A stretch of DNA of 64,000 nucleotides. It comes from Pachypanchax playfairii. Taxonomy: Eukaryota > Chordata > Actinopteri > Cyprinodontiformes > Aplocheilidae. Numbering within the stretch: the stretch's first letter is position 1; the number at the start of each line of letters is the position of its first letter. The stretch spans positions 224,543-288,542 of the forward strand of contig SSNP01000068.1 of the NCBI GenBank assembly GCA_006937955.1. The letters run 5' to 3'. The notes under the pieces are model-generated. The model had not been told where the DNA came from and did no database searches. It worked only from the letters and a program-made list of their open reading frames with translations. A program made the position numbers and the translations under genes. Below are positions 21,501-34,744 of this stretch, piece by piece.

Positions 21501-23593
21501 TGTGAGTTTGGCATGAGCCCGTGTGAGTTTGACATGAGCCCGTGTGAGTTTGACATGAACCCGTGTGAGTTTGTCATGAACCACATGAACCCGTGTGAGT
21601 TTGACATGAACCTATGTGAGTTTGACATGAACCACATGAACCCGTGTGAGTTTGACATGAACCACATGAACCCGTGTGAGTTTGACATGAACCACATGAA
21701 CCCGTGTGAGTTTGACATGAACTGTGTGTTTACACTCTCGTGTTCCGGCCCCTCGGATGTGTAAGAGCAGGGTTTTAACACGGGATTGAGGGTGTAAGGG
21801 AGGAGCTCCAGGATCATGTGACTTCTTTCAGCTAATCAGAATCACCTCAGGTTTTCTGATGCTGTTCACAAACTGATGATGATGTTGTTCTTGGTTGTTC
21901 TTCTTCTACAGTCATGAATATATCAGCGGTTACTACAGGGTGTCGGTCTACTTCCTGTGTAAGATCCTATCTGACATCCTCACGCTGAGGACCATCCCTG
22001 CCATCGTCTTCACCTGTGTGGCGTACTTCATGATCGGTGGGTCAGATCCAGACTTTCTCCAACTTTCTGGGAGCAGGTTGATGTTTTCCTTCTCCTGCTG
22101 GTGGTTCTGATGTTCTCCTGTGTTCTCGTGCAGGTCTGAAGCCCACTGTGGGGGCCTTCTTCACCTTCATGTTCACCGTCGCTCTGGTGGCCTACACAGC
22201 CACCTCTATGGTCATGGCCATCTCAGCAGACCAGACGGTGGTGGCCATCGCCAACATCTTCATGACCATCTCCTTCGTCTTCATGATGGTAACAATCATC
22301 AACACAAACTGAGAGGCGTCGCCATGGCGATACAGCATCGCTGATGTTCTCCTGTGTTCTCGTGCAGGTCTGAAGCCCACTGTGGGGGCCTTCTTCACCT
22401 TCATGTTCACCGTCGCTCTGGTGGCCTACACAGCCACCTCTATGGTCATGGCCATCTCAGCAGACCAGACGGTGGTGGCCATCGCCAACATCTTCATGAC
22501 CATCTCCTTCGTCTTCATGATGGTAACAATCATCAACACAAACTGAGAGGCGTCGCCATGGCGATACAGCATCGCTGATGTTCTCCATCACTGATGTTTT
22601 CCATCAGTTCTTTTTTTGTGATGGGGTTTTGAACAAGCAGAACTTTATCCAGAACATGGATTTAAGATCTCTGACCTGGAGAAACACTGTCACATGTTCC
22701 ATGCATGTGATCACATGGTTATTCCTGATTGGTTACAATCTGATCCAGCTGTTCTGTAATAATTAGATTAATCTCGTCTGTGGATCCAGATGTTTTTTGG
22801 TTTATTCAGTAACATTCTTAGTTTTATTTAAACTTCCTGTTCACACATTTCTGTTATTTCCTGTTTCAGAGTGTTTTATAAATAAAGTTCAAATATCTAA
22901 ACTTTATTTATAAAGTTCAAATATCTAAACTTTATAAATAAAGTTTAGATATTTGAACTCGTCTCTCCATGACAGGAAGTTTAAAACATGTTGCTCCGTC
23001 AGTCAGATTATAAACATGTTTGTTTTGTTATTTGTTGATTGTTTACCTTCTTCAGTAAATAAAAACGGACTCATCTTCGTTCTCTCAGATCTTTGCAGGT
23101 CTGCTGGTGAACCTTCCCTCCATCGTCAGCTGGCTCGCCTGGTTGAAGTATCTCAGTATACCCAGATACGGCCTGAGCGTACGTACCAAACCAACCAATC
23201 AGAGAACGCCTCTCTGTCCCAGCTGACTTCCTGTACAGAGTAGATTGTGTGCTGAACGTTAGCGTCTGTGTGTTTGTGTCTTCAGGCTCTGCAGGCAAAC
23301 GAGTTCACCGGATTGAACTTCTGTCAGGGGGTTTCTAACTCCTCCATCCTTCCTCCATCTTTCTCGTAAGAATCAGTGAATCAAACCTGATGAAACGTTT
23401 CCTGTTAGTTCCAACATGCTCACTGTGTTCCTGTTACTGCTGCAGGTGTACAGGAGAGGATTACCTGGACAAGCAGGGTGTGGAGTACTCCACCTGGGGT
23501 CTCTGGCAGAACCACCTGGCTCTGGTCATCATGATCATCTGCTTCCTCACCATCGCGTACCTGAAGCTGCGCTTCATCAGGAAGTTCACCTGA
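4815..23593 (+). CDS. abcg2: ATP-binding cassette transporter ABCG2 (half-transporter), 18 exons
   Basis: Coding exons: 4815-4871, 4957-5081, 9201-9260, 9407-9521, 10510-10662, 10839-10996, 11349-11451, 11526-11574, 11654-11752, 19436-19546, 19931-20076, 20257-20339, 20506-20595, 21912-22036, 22134-22288 (or its copy 22368-22522), 23089-23178, 23286-23365, 23446-23593. Phase is kept throughout, giving 648 aa (human about 655). The nucleotide-binding domain comes first. Walker [10 protein letters not shown] is at residues 73-81, the signature ISGGE at 179-183, Walker B VLFLDEP at 199-205, and the H-loop His near 236. The membrane domain then has [11 protein letters not shown], an Arg matching human R482 in [11 protein letters not shown], and a C-terminal KLRFIRKFT. 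In the last extracellular loop an N-S-S glycosylation site and two of three human cysteines are present; the inter-subunit cysteine (human C603) is a proline. The family forms homodimers at the plasma membrane that export xenobiotics, porphyrins and urate. Fish have several ABCG2 paralogues; I cannot tell which this is. A poly(A) signal AATAAA lies at 23680. Confidence 0.95.
5082..9200 (+). other. abcg2: Long abcg2 intron 2
   Basis: 4.1 kb between the exon ending at IDL and the Walker A exon. It contains a G14 run (6366-6379) and the roughly 49-bp minisatellite at 7520-8508. The remainder is AT-rich and I see no further gene in it. Confidence 0.8.
7520..8508. repeat. Minisatellite, unit about 49 bp
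   Basis: About 20 tandem copies of a unit built on 'gtgtctatgtcctccggta' followed by 'aaaacctgtctctcatcactg' and 'tttttaa'. Copies differ by single bases (cggta/cgata/cgtta, tttttaa/gatttta/gacttta), and neighbouring copies share variants, as expected of slippage or unequal exchange. It lies in abcg2 intron 2. Confidence 0.95.
9524..9555 (+). repeat. abcg2: G32 homopolymer next to a splice donor
   Basis: Thirty-two consecutive G residues begin two bases inside abcg2 intron 4, directly after CAG|GT of the exon ending at 9521. Homopolymer length may be wrong in a draft assembly. Confidence 0.9.
9637..10414. mobile_element. TTAA-flanked inverted-repeat DNA element (Kolobok/piggyBac-like), about 770 bp
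   Basis: TTAA at 9637-9640 and again at 10411-10414 flank inverted ends, AGGAACTTAAGGCAA on the left and TTGCCTTAAGTCCCT on the right (15 bp, one mismatch). TTAA target duplication is typical of the piggyBac and Kolobok superfamilies. The inner part is CpG-rich. It carries a minus-strand ORF (9884-10210) with a K/R-rich stretch and then [14 protein letters not shown] and [11 protein letters not shown], which resembles a domain I recall from fish transposon-derived hypothetical proteins. The ORF runs into an AG|GTGAGA donor near 9888, so it looks like the promoter and first exon of a longer, now missing, gene. Superfamily assignment is inference. Confidence 0.65.
11925..12145. repeat. Decayed dispersed repeat
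   Basis: Contains 'aaggcctttaaaaagtctta' and related words also seen at 360-810. A T8G11 run at about 11883-11902 precedes it. It lies in abcg2 intron 9. Confidence 0.35.
12239..12464. mobile_element. hAT-like MITE, about 225 bp
   Basis: The left end CAGGGGCGTGTCCAGA and the reverse complement of the right end AGGGGCGTGTCTAGA match over about 14 bp. Ends beginning CAGGGGCGTG are common in fish non-autonomous hAT elements. I could not find a clean 8-bp target duplication, so the class is tentative. Confidence 0.5.
12922..12998. repeat. 19-bp tandem repeat, four copies
   Basis: Four copies of CGCAGAAGGGACACGCCGC in the 3' flank of TRIM copy A. The same array recurs at 15386-15462 in the second segmental copy. 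Confidence 0.85.
13179..14852 (-). CDS. TRIM-family E3 ubiquitin ligase, intronless, copy A (557 aa)
   Basis: A single uninterrupted ORF on the minus strand, nested in abcg2 intron 9. Domains in order: RING finger at residues 15-57 (CSIC...CGHSYC...CPQC), B-box 1 from C102, B-box 2 at 154-184 (CSRH...H), coiled coil about 190-300 (for example [19 protein letters not shown]), and a C-terminal PRY/SPRY domain from about 378 to the end ([12 protein letters not shown], then WEVEW). The architecture matches the fish finTRIM and TRIM16/25-like group, whose members act as cytosolic E3 ligases, often interferon-induced, with SPRY as the recognition module. The start is the first Met, 13 residues before the RING. 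Compared with copy B it has Met, Glu and Arg where B has Lys, Val and Ser, and it lacks one Glu-Pro pair. Exact orthology cannot be set from sequence alone. Confidence 0.9.
   Translation of the reverse strand: MAQKGVQLDRGALSCSICLDLLTDPVTIPCGHSYCMNCIRSYWDGEDQRTIYSCPQCRQTFTHKPIVRRNTILTALVEDLKKTGLQAAPADHHYAGPEDVSCDVCTERKLKAVKSCLVCLVSYCQKHLQPHYDVTQLQKHMLVEPSKNLQENICSRHDEVMKIFCRTDQTCICYLCLMDEHQGHETVSVTTERAEKQKNLEVIQQQIHQRIQDREEDIKLLQQEVKNINVSADKTVEDSEKIFTQLIHLIQKRRSEVKQQVRSQQETEVSRVKELQEKLEQEITELKRKDWELQQLSHTEDHNQFLHNYPSVSALSESPHSSSIKTRPLRYFEDVTAAVSELRDKLQDILRDMKTNISETVTQVDVLPSDPEPEPKTRAEFLKYSKELTLDPNSAGRYLLLTDENRKVTLMKEQQAYPDHPDRFTCDQVLSRESLSGRCYWEVEWRGRGVCVAVTYRNIRRDTECVFESSNSCWALTWFSNTYTFCHNKVQTPVSGPRSFRIGVYLDHGAGVLSFYSVSRTMSLLHRVQTTFTQPLHAGVRLYYSDGDCAAFKDQLV
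15386..15462. repeat. 19-bp tandem repeat, four copies (second segmental copy)
   Basis: Same array as at 12922-12998. Confidence 0.85.
15643..17322 (-). CDS. TRIM-family E3 ubiquitin ligase, intronless, copy B (559 aa)
   Basis: Same RING / B-box 1 / B-box 2 / coiled-coil / PRY-SPRY architecture as the gene at 13179-14852, with very few amino-acid changes: Lys for Met in QKHKLVEP, Val for Glu in HQGHVTV, Ser for Arg in QKRSSEV, and an extra Glu-Pro in the acidic DPEPEPEP linker before PRY. Both copies keep all RING and B-box ligands and an intact frame. The difference level is what one would expect between alleles or very recent duplicates. With the ambiguous base between them, a false (haplotypic) duplication in the assembly is possible. 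Being antisense inside an abcg2 intron, its expression would need its own promoter, expected at about 17330-17450. Confidence 0.88.
   Translation of the reverse strand: MAQKGVQLDRGALSCSICLDLLTDPVTIPCGHSYCMNCIRSYWDGEDQRTIYSCPQCRQTFTHKPIVRRNTILTALVEDLKKTGLQAAPADHHYAGPEDVSCDVCTERKLKAVKSCLVCLVSYCQKHLQPHYDVTQLQKHKLVEPSKNLQENICSRHDEVMKIFCRTDQTCICYLCLMDEHQGHVTVSVTTERAEKQKNLEVIQQQIHQRIQDREEDIKLLQQEVKNINVSADKTVEDSEKIFTQLIHLIQKRSSEVKQQVRSQQETEVSRVKELQEKLEQEITELKRKDWELQQLSHTEDHNQFLHNYPSVSALSESPHSSSIKTRPLRYFEDVTAAVSELRDKLQDILRDMKTNISETVTQVDVLPSDPEPEPEPKTRAEFLKYSKELTLDPNSAGRYLLLTDENRKVTLMKEQQAYPDHPDRFTCDQVLSRESLSGRCYWEVEWRGRGVCVAVTYRNIRRDTECVFESSNSCWALTWFSNTYTFCHNKVQTPVSGPRSFRIGVYLDHGAGVLSFYSVSRTMSLLHRVQTTFTQPLHAGVRLYYSDGDCAAFKDQLV
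17643..19375. repeat. 21-bp minisatellite, about 80 copies
   Basis: 1.7 kb of a unit whose core is 'catctgtaaatcactgcga', with variable positions a/t/c after 'gtaaa' and c/a/g after 'actgc', and an ACATCTG/CTCATCTG alternation. Because 21 is a multiple of 3 and the unit lacks stops on the minus strand, it produces a 710-codon minus ORF (17453-19585) of seven-residue repeats (LQMCRSD). That ORF is an artefact. The array lies in abcg2 intron 9, ending just before exon 10. Confidence 0.97.
20386..20425 (-). repeat. Retroposon 3' tail remnant
   Basis: Reads 'aatttcccttctgggatca' on the minus strand, with 'ataaagt' following. This is a common 3' end of fish retroposons. The same motif occurs at 27745-27775 on the plus strand. 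Confidence 0.5.
20650..21725. repeat. 30-bp minisatellite with 18-bp variants
   Basis: Tandem copies of 'atgaaccac' + 'atgaacccgtgtgagtttgac', with shorter 18-21-bp versions lacking the first block. It sits in abcg2 intron 13 right after exon 13. The unit is a multiple of 3 and stop-free on both strands, giving 367-codon plus and 381-codon minus ORFs that are not genes. Confidence 0.97.
22108..22341 (+). repeat. abcg2: 234-bp exon-containing tandem duplication, copy 1
   Basis: Carries the acceptor, the 155-nt abcg2 exon 22134-22288 (from [10 protein letters not shown] to FVFMM) and its donor. The second copy at 22342-22575 appears identical at every base. 'ctgatgttctcc' at each boundary is the breakpoint homology. 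Confidence 0.95.
22342..22575 (+). repeat. abcg2: 234-bp exon-containing tandem duplication, copy 2 (exon 22368-22522)
   Basis: A second, apparently identical copy of the abcg2 membrane-domain exon with intact splice sites. The exon enters in phase 1 and leaves in phase 0. If both copies were spliced in series, the second would be read from GTC TGA and stop at once. Only one copy can be used in a productive mRNA. Confidence 0.93.
22887..22958. repeat. 21-bp perfect inverted repeat with a direct copy
   Basis: The arm at 22915-22935 (beginning GTTCAAATATCT) is exactly complementary to 22938-22958 with a 2-base loop. A further direct copy lies at 22887-22907. It lies in the abcg2 intron after the duplicated exon; a strong AT-rich hairpin. 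Confidence 0.85.
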
Positions 23594-24029
23594 AGTGTTT
23601 ATTTTAACAGACGTGATGTTTTTTCTTTCATCAGGTTCCGTTTTGTTTTCCAGACGATTGATAAAAGAACTCGTTAGTTAATAAAAGTTATAAATATGAA
23701 TCAGATCCACAGTAACGCCGTATCATGATGTATCAACCTTCACATGATGTTTCACTTTATCTGATTGATGCTTTCAGGTTCTGAATCTTTATGAAGAAAC
23801 ATCAAACGGCACATTTTCACTCCTTAACGTGTTTTTATAAGTTTTACTTGTAAATTTCTTCTTTCTGTCACTTGTTATGTTGAAGATGTTTGTTCCTCTT
23901 TAAAAAATAAGAATTTTCACGATAACTTTGTTTATTTGTTGATAAAAATAAAATCAAAGTCAACATTTTGTTAGTTTTATTTGTTTGTAGCACCGAATCT
24001 TCAGTATCTGTTACTTTGCCGACATTAAT

Positions 24030-24258
24030 TGCAGCCTATCACACGCAGTCACTGGGTGGGAGGCGGAGTCACACCTGGACAGGTCACCTGTCCAACATAG
24101 GCCACACACCCGGGGACAGTTTAGAGTTACTAACTAACCTCGTGTATTTTTTTGGTCTGTGGGAGGAAACGTGCACGTGGAGAACATAACTGGCTGGTTT
24201 CAAACCCAGGACCTTCTCACTACAAGGTAACACTGCTACCCACTGCACCACCGTGCAG
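24030..24258. repeat. Dispersed fish repeat
   Basis: Contains 'actgggtgggaggcggagtc', 'ggtctgtgggaggaaacgtg' and ends 'ctgcaccaccgtgcag'. Related pieces are at 25670-25760 and 30497-30725 in this window. I recall this wording from widespread teleost interspersed repeats; no family name is assigned. Confidence 0.65.
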
Positions 24259-25020
24259 ATGTTGATGATCTCATGAAGTAAATGAGTCCTACAGGATTAT
24301 CAGTAAGACTTTGCTTTGATGAGGCTCGTCTGAATCATCTGTAAACAAAGTAAAACCTGCATCACGGTGGTGAGAGAGGCAGGATGATGGTCACATGACT
24401 CTGTGTAAACAGACACTTCCAGAACAACCTCAGCTGAACTATGGGATGTTAGGAAACAGTTGTACAGCTGTGGGATGCAGATCCTCATGTGGTGGATAAT
24501 CAGCTGTTTCCATGACAACAACAGATGTTTGATCAGGTTTAAAACACTAGAAACATGTCGTGACTGTTAAACACACAGAAACCGTCTCCAGCTTGGAAAC
24601 AAATAATCCAACAGCTTCTCGGTGGTCTGAGTCCCAACATGAAGCTGATGATCCTGATTCCAGGACACGGATGTGTCATGTTTAGTAAATCAGCTGTAGA
24701 TCAAACAAAGCTTCAGAGTTTAATCTGCTCTAATCTGGGATCAAATATAATTATCCAATCTGCCGTCAGGAGGATCAACCAGACAGAAACCAGGTGAGTT
24801 TCTCCTGCGCAGGTGATGAACAGATAAAACTACAAGCTTTAAATTGCTGTTAGTCTCAACAGGATGTCGGTTTGAATCCTGTTCTTCAGTGATTCAGATT
24901 GTTGCTCAACAGTTTTATGTTTCTTTTTAAAAACTTCTTGGATTTACAGACTTCTGCAACTCGACCACAAACTGAGTAAACGTTAGAGTCTAGACATCAT
25001 CTTTCACTCATCTCTCCTCC
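24259..25020. other. Intergenic DNA between abcg2 and the ODAPH-like gene
   Basis: No exon or RNA gene recognised. The proximal promoter and 5' untranslated exon of the next gene probably lie in the last 150-300 bp, but I see no decisive element. Confidence 0.4.
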
Positions 25021-25124
25021 CTCACGCCTCCTCACGCGCCTCCTCATCTTCTGTCTCTACTGTCCAGCTCTTCATTCCTCTCCTACGTTCTCCTGGTTCC
25101 TCTCTGGTTCCTCCTACAGTGGTC

Positions 25125-26711
25125 ATGTCTTGTAGTTCCACAGCTCCGGTTCTCCTCCTGCTGTGTTTCCTCGGGGTTCCCGGTGTCAGCGGTGAGTATC
25201 CATCCTTCATCACCTGCAGATCTCAAGATGTTTCACTTAGATTCAATATTTCATCTGGTAGCGTTTTGTAAACAAACCTTGAAGTGAAAGGACTCGAGTC
25301 TAAAACGTGTCCTGCAGAAGAGACTCAGGAGAAACACGCCTTGCTGTCATGAAACATGCAACCCGCTCTGACAGATCAGATATCAGCACCAACACCTTGT
25401 TATAACAGCAGATAACTCACGAGGTTACCTGAGGACGCGGCGTCACTACAGAGTTAAATTATTTTCATGTTTTTATCTGAGTGAACGAGTGAAACTCTAA
25501 CTGTTTCATTTAAAAGCATCAAAATGCAGAAACACGTGATACTTTAGGGATCAGCGTCACATCAGGAACATCATGATTAGTTTGTTTTAAACGTTCAGTG
25601 TTTCACTGCAGTGAAGATTAACTAGTTAAACTGTAACTCAGTCACTTTATTTACCTGCATGTTCCTGATCAGGGTCCCCAGCAGCTGTCACTGGCTGAGA
25701 GGCGGGGTCACATCTGGAACTTGGTCCAATTAGGAGCAACCTCCATTCCTTCCACATCCAGATGTTTTAAGTGTTTCCAGATAATCTGAAGGTTTTCAGT
25801 CCAGTTTGACCCCATCAGCAGCTTCTGAAGGTTATTTTTATGAAACAAGAACCAGACGCATCAAACAAAATCTAAACTTCACTAACGAGCTGATCTCTTC
25901 AAACTGGAACATTCTTCTTATAGAATCACCTCGTTTGTGTGTGTGAGGTCATGAAGTCGTGTGTAAACCTGCTCGATCACTCGTCTGTTTGTTTACTGGA
26001 TGTTTGTTGTTACGTTTCATTCTGTTACATTTCTTTAACAACATGTAGTTCAGTACAAACATCAGACACGTATCTGATCTTCTACCTGGTCCTGGTTTCT
26101 CTCCAGCAGCTCAGTCCTTCCCGTTCCTACCGGGTTTCGACTTTCCAGAACTTGATGGTTCTGCTGTTGATGAAAGCTGCAGGATTTTTATTGTCAGCTC
26201 ATCCGACGATCCTCCAACAACATCCACAACCCAAACAGAGACCTGGACGTCTCCCACCAGCAGGAAGGTAAAGGTCTGGAACTCAGTGTGTTTACTGGAG
26301 CTGGTGCATCCAGATGTTTCATGTTTCTCACACATCAGACCAACATCTGTCCGTCTGTACCCTGAATATATAACAATACTTAAATCATCTCGTCTGTGTT
26401 CGAGACGTGAACTGATTATTTACATCATGTTACAGCAGGTGGTCACCACAACCCAAAAACCAACTGTCCAGTCATCGTCATGGAAACCAGCAACCAAAGC
26501 ACCAATCAGAACACATCCACCTCCACCAATCACTGACCATCGCGCCAAAGCTGCTCTCACACTGCTCCACTACCTCCTGGCCAATAGCAGAAGAGGTGTG
26601 GCCAGTTCTCAGCCAATGGGAGGCCTCGGTGTGAAGTCGAGTAGCGACGAATCAGGTGGCGTCTGGAGAGTCGGAGCAGTTTCCTCAGAGGACTCCAGTG
26701 ATGAGTCCTAA
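25125..26711 (+). CDS. odaph: Secreted acidic phosphoprotein, probable ODAPH (C4orf26) orthologue
   Basis: Exons 25125-25191, 26107-26267 and 26436-26711 join in phase to about 167 aa. Exon 1 encodes a signal peptide (Met, then APVLLLLCFLGVPGVS). The mature protein starts near AQSFPFLPGF. It contains ESCRIFIVSSSDDPPTTSTT, then a Thr/Pro-rich region, a basic AKAALTLLHYLLANSRRG stretch and two acidic serine clusters, KSSSDESGG and the C-terminal SSEDSSDES. Those clusters fit the S-x-E signal of the Golgi kinase FAM20C used by mineralised-tissue matrix proteins. Human ODAPH, as I recall it, shares the layout: signal peptide, a DCQIF-type motif followed by Thr/Pro, basic middle, and a C-terminal SSSEES. 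It is the neighbour of CDKL2 on human 4q21, and here CDKL2 is also next door, tail-to-tail. There is no RGD, which argues against osteopontin. Exons 2 and 3 both begin at CAGCAG (NAGNAG) acceptors. Poly(A) signal at 26787. Another SCPP-like protein is the main alternative. Confidence 0.68.
25670..25760. repeat. Fragment of dispersed fish repeat
   Basis: 'cactggctgagaggcggggt' and following bases match the start of the repeat at 24030. It lies in the first intron of the ODAPH-like gene. Confidence 0.5.
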
Positions 26712-27093
26712 TGTTACATCTGAATATATTTTGGACTTTTATTCTACTTATTAATAATAACCTGAAAATATTTAGTTTGTATTTGAAATAAAATTTAATA
26801 GTAAAAGTTTGTGAGTGAGTTTTTGGTTATTAGTTACCAACAAAACACAGTTTTTATAAACAGGTTCTTTATTTTGAAAATCTTTGGAGAAGTTTTGCAT
26901 CAATGTGCCGTTTCTTCTAAACATTTAATTTAAACTGTATCTACATTTATTTACACGTCTGGTTATTTAACAGAATAAATAAAAACCATCATGAATCTCT
27001 TCTTTATGTAAAAGTCACAGATTGACAGCTGATCAGCAGGTTGATGATGACGAGTAAAACTCTGAACTCGTGAGAGCAGAAAGTAAACATCCT

Positions 27094-33166
<6,073 letters not shown>

Positions 33167-33639
33167 CAGACTCTTATTCTGAAAGAACAAGAAAAGTCCT
33201 TCAAACAGCCTTCAGTTCTGTTATTGAACTGATAAACTACAGGCCTCGATTCACCCCAGATTTAGTTAGTTTTTACTTCCAAAGGAGACAAATATCCTTT
33301 TAATCTTTCTTTCATTTTTTTCTTTAGCCTTTAATTTCAACGAGTCCAGGTCATGAAAAATTTTTAGGGGAATCTTTTTTTCTTGTTAGCTGGGTTCTGT
33401 GGAAAGTTCATAATGAATAACTTACCTGTTGAAGAGAGAAGATCTAAGTTTGGAGAAACAGTCCAGATTGACACGGCTAACAGCTCAACCAAACGAAACA
33501 AGACCAAGTGAATTCATGTTTCATCACTTCAGCAGTTCATGCAAACATTGTTTTATAAAATCCACATTCTGTCATTTTCACAACATATAGGTTATTAATT
33601 TTACAAGGTTATTTTGGCATAACATTGATGTGGCTGCAC

Positions 33640-33705
33640 TGCAGGTGCTACTGCTAGCTGCTACTGCTAGCTGCTACTGCTAGCTGTTACCGCTAGCTGT
33701 TACTG
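33640..33705. repeat. Short tandem repeat (ctgctactgctag)
   Basis: Four to five copies of a 15-bp 'gctgctactgcta' unit in the 5' untranslated intron of cdkl2. Confidence 0.75.
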
Positions 33706-34427
33706 CTGTTTGTGCTTCTAAATAACTGAATAATTCCATGTGAAAAAACACGTCACACAAAACTGATGGATGGAAGGATGTAACATTTTAGAAAATAGTG
33801 AACTGCTATGACATTTTTTAAATTAGAATTATTTGAGATGTTAGCAGTCCCTGCTCTATAGCTGTTAGCTTATTTAAATTAAATTAAACTCTTCAAACTG
33901 AGGATGTTTGAATAGTTATCTGTTACTGGTAAGATGTTAATTGTTTAGAACATTTACATCAAAATCCACTTCAAAAGAACTGAAGTATTGCTTTAACTCT
34001 GACCTGTAAATCACATGAAAACATTGCATAACTCAAGGGATGAACCCATGTTCATCAACCTGTAGAAAACTCAGTGAACAACTAGTTTTTCCTGGGATTG
34101 TTAGATTCTTTGTTTCCAGCAGTCACCTAAGACAGTTTGTTCATGTTAATTTAGTTTAAAATGTAGTTAAATATCAAACATGATGGTTATTTCAGGCCCA
34201 TAACAAATAAATTAATCTACTTTATTTAGCCGACCATTTAAAATAAAATAAAAAAATCTGTTGCTGTATAAATAAATATGATCATAAATTAACATACCAT
34301 AGACTGTACATAAAAAACATCAGACGTGTTTAAAGAAAAATGTTCCGGTAATTTTACGTTTTGATCAGTTTTATCACGTTATTAATTCTGAAATAAGAAG
34401 AGAATAATGTAGATTAACAGAAATTAC

Positions 34428-34510
34428 CTGTAATAATCTGTGTATTAAAGACCTTCCAGCTGATCTCCGTTTGTCCCGTTAAACTGCTGCAGCAGCTGAA
34501 ACACCGGAGG
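34428..34510 (-). other. cdkl2: Probable first untranslated exon of cdkl2
   Basis: On the minus strand a donor, CAG|GTAATTT, lies at 34428. The exon body up to about 34510 lies 55 bp downstream of the X-box. The start is an estimate. Confidence 0.4.
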
Positions 34511-34565
34511 AACGTGTCTAAGGTCAGAGAACAACAACCCGACAGGTGTGTTTGTCACCTGACGC

Positions 34566-34579
34566 GTTGCCATGGTAAC
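34566..34579. promoter_or_regulatory. cdkl2: Palindromic RFX X-box
   Basis: GTTGCCATGGTAAC is a near-perfect symmetric X-box, the binding site of RFX factors that drive ciliary genes. It lies about 55-70 bp upstream of the inferred cdkl2 first exon, and about 145 bp upstream of a plus-strand ATG with a splice donor. Confidence 0.6.
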
Positions 34580-34721
34580 GCCCCCTTCTGATGAACACCT
34601 TTTAAAGCTCCTGTTTCATCATCCTGTACCGGATGTAGAGTCGCGGGAAAGTCTTTGATCCAATCTGACGGGAACGTGCGGATTCAAAGGCCGGTTTCGG
34701 TTCGGTTCGGAACTGAACATC

Positions 34722-34740
34722 ATGAGTTCAGAAGTTCAAG
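34722..34740 (+). other. Possible divergent first coding exon (short)
   Basis: ATGAGTTCAGAAGTTCAAG is followed by an excellent donor, GTAAGT, downstream of a CpG-containing stretch, so it may be exon 1 of a plus-strand transcript sharing the cdkl2 promoter. No second exon was found before txk (35.6 kb). It could equally be chance. Confidence 0.25.
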
Positions 34741-34744
34741 GTAA

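Noticed and set aside
20661..21817. 367- and 381-codon ORFs on opposite strands ([10 protein letters not shown] / [10 protein letters not shown] repeats)
   Set aside because: Caused by the 30-bp intronic minisatellite in abcg2; open on both strands, no splice or start context.
25125..26711. Osteopontin (spp1) as identity of the small secreted protein
   Set aside because: SPP1 is near ABCG2 in mammals, but this protein has no RGD, is short, and its neighbour CDKL2 and motif order fit ODAPH better.
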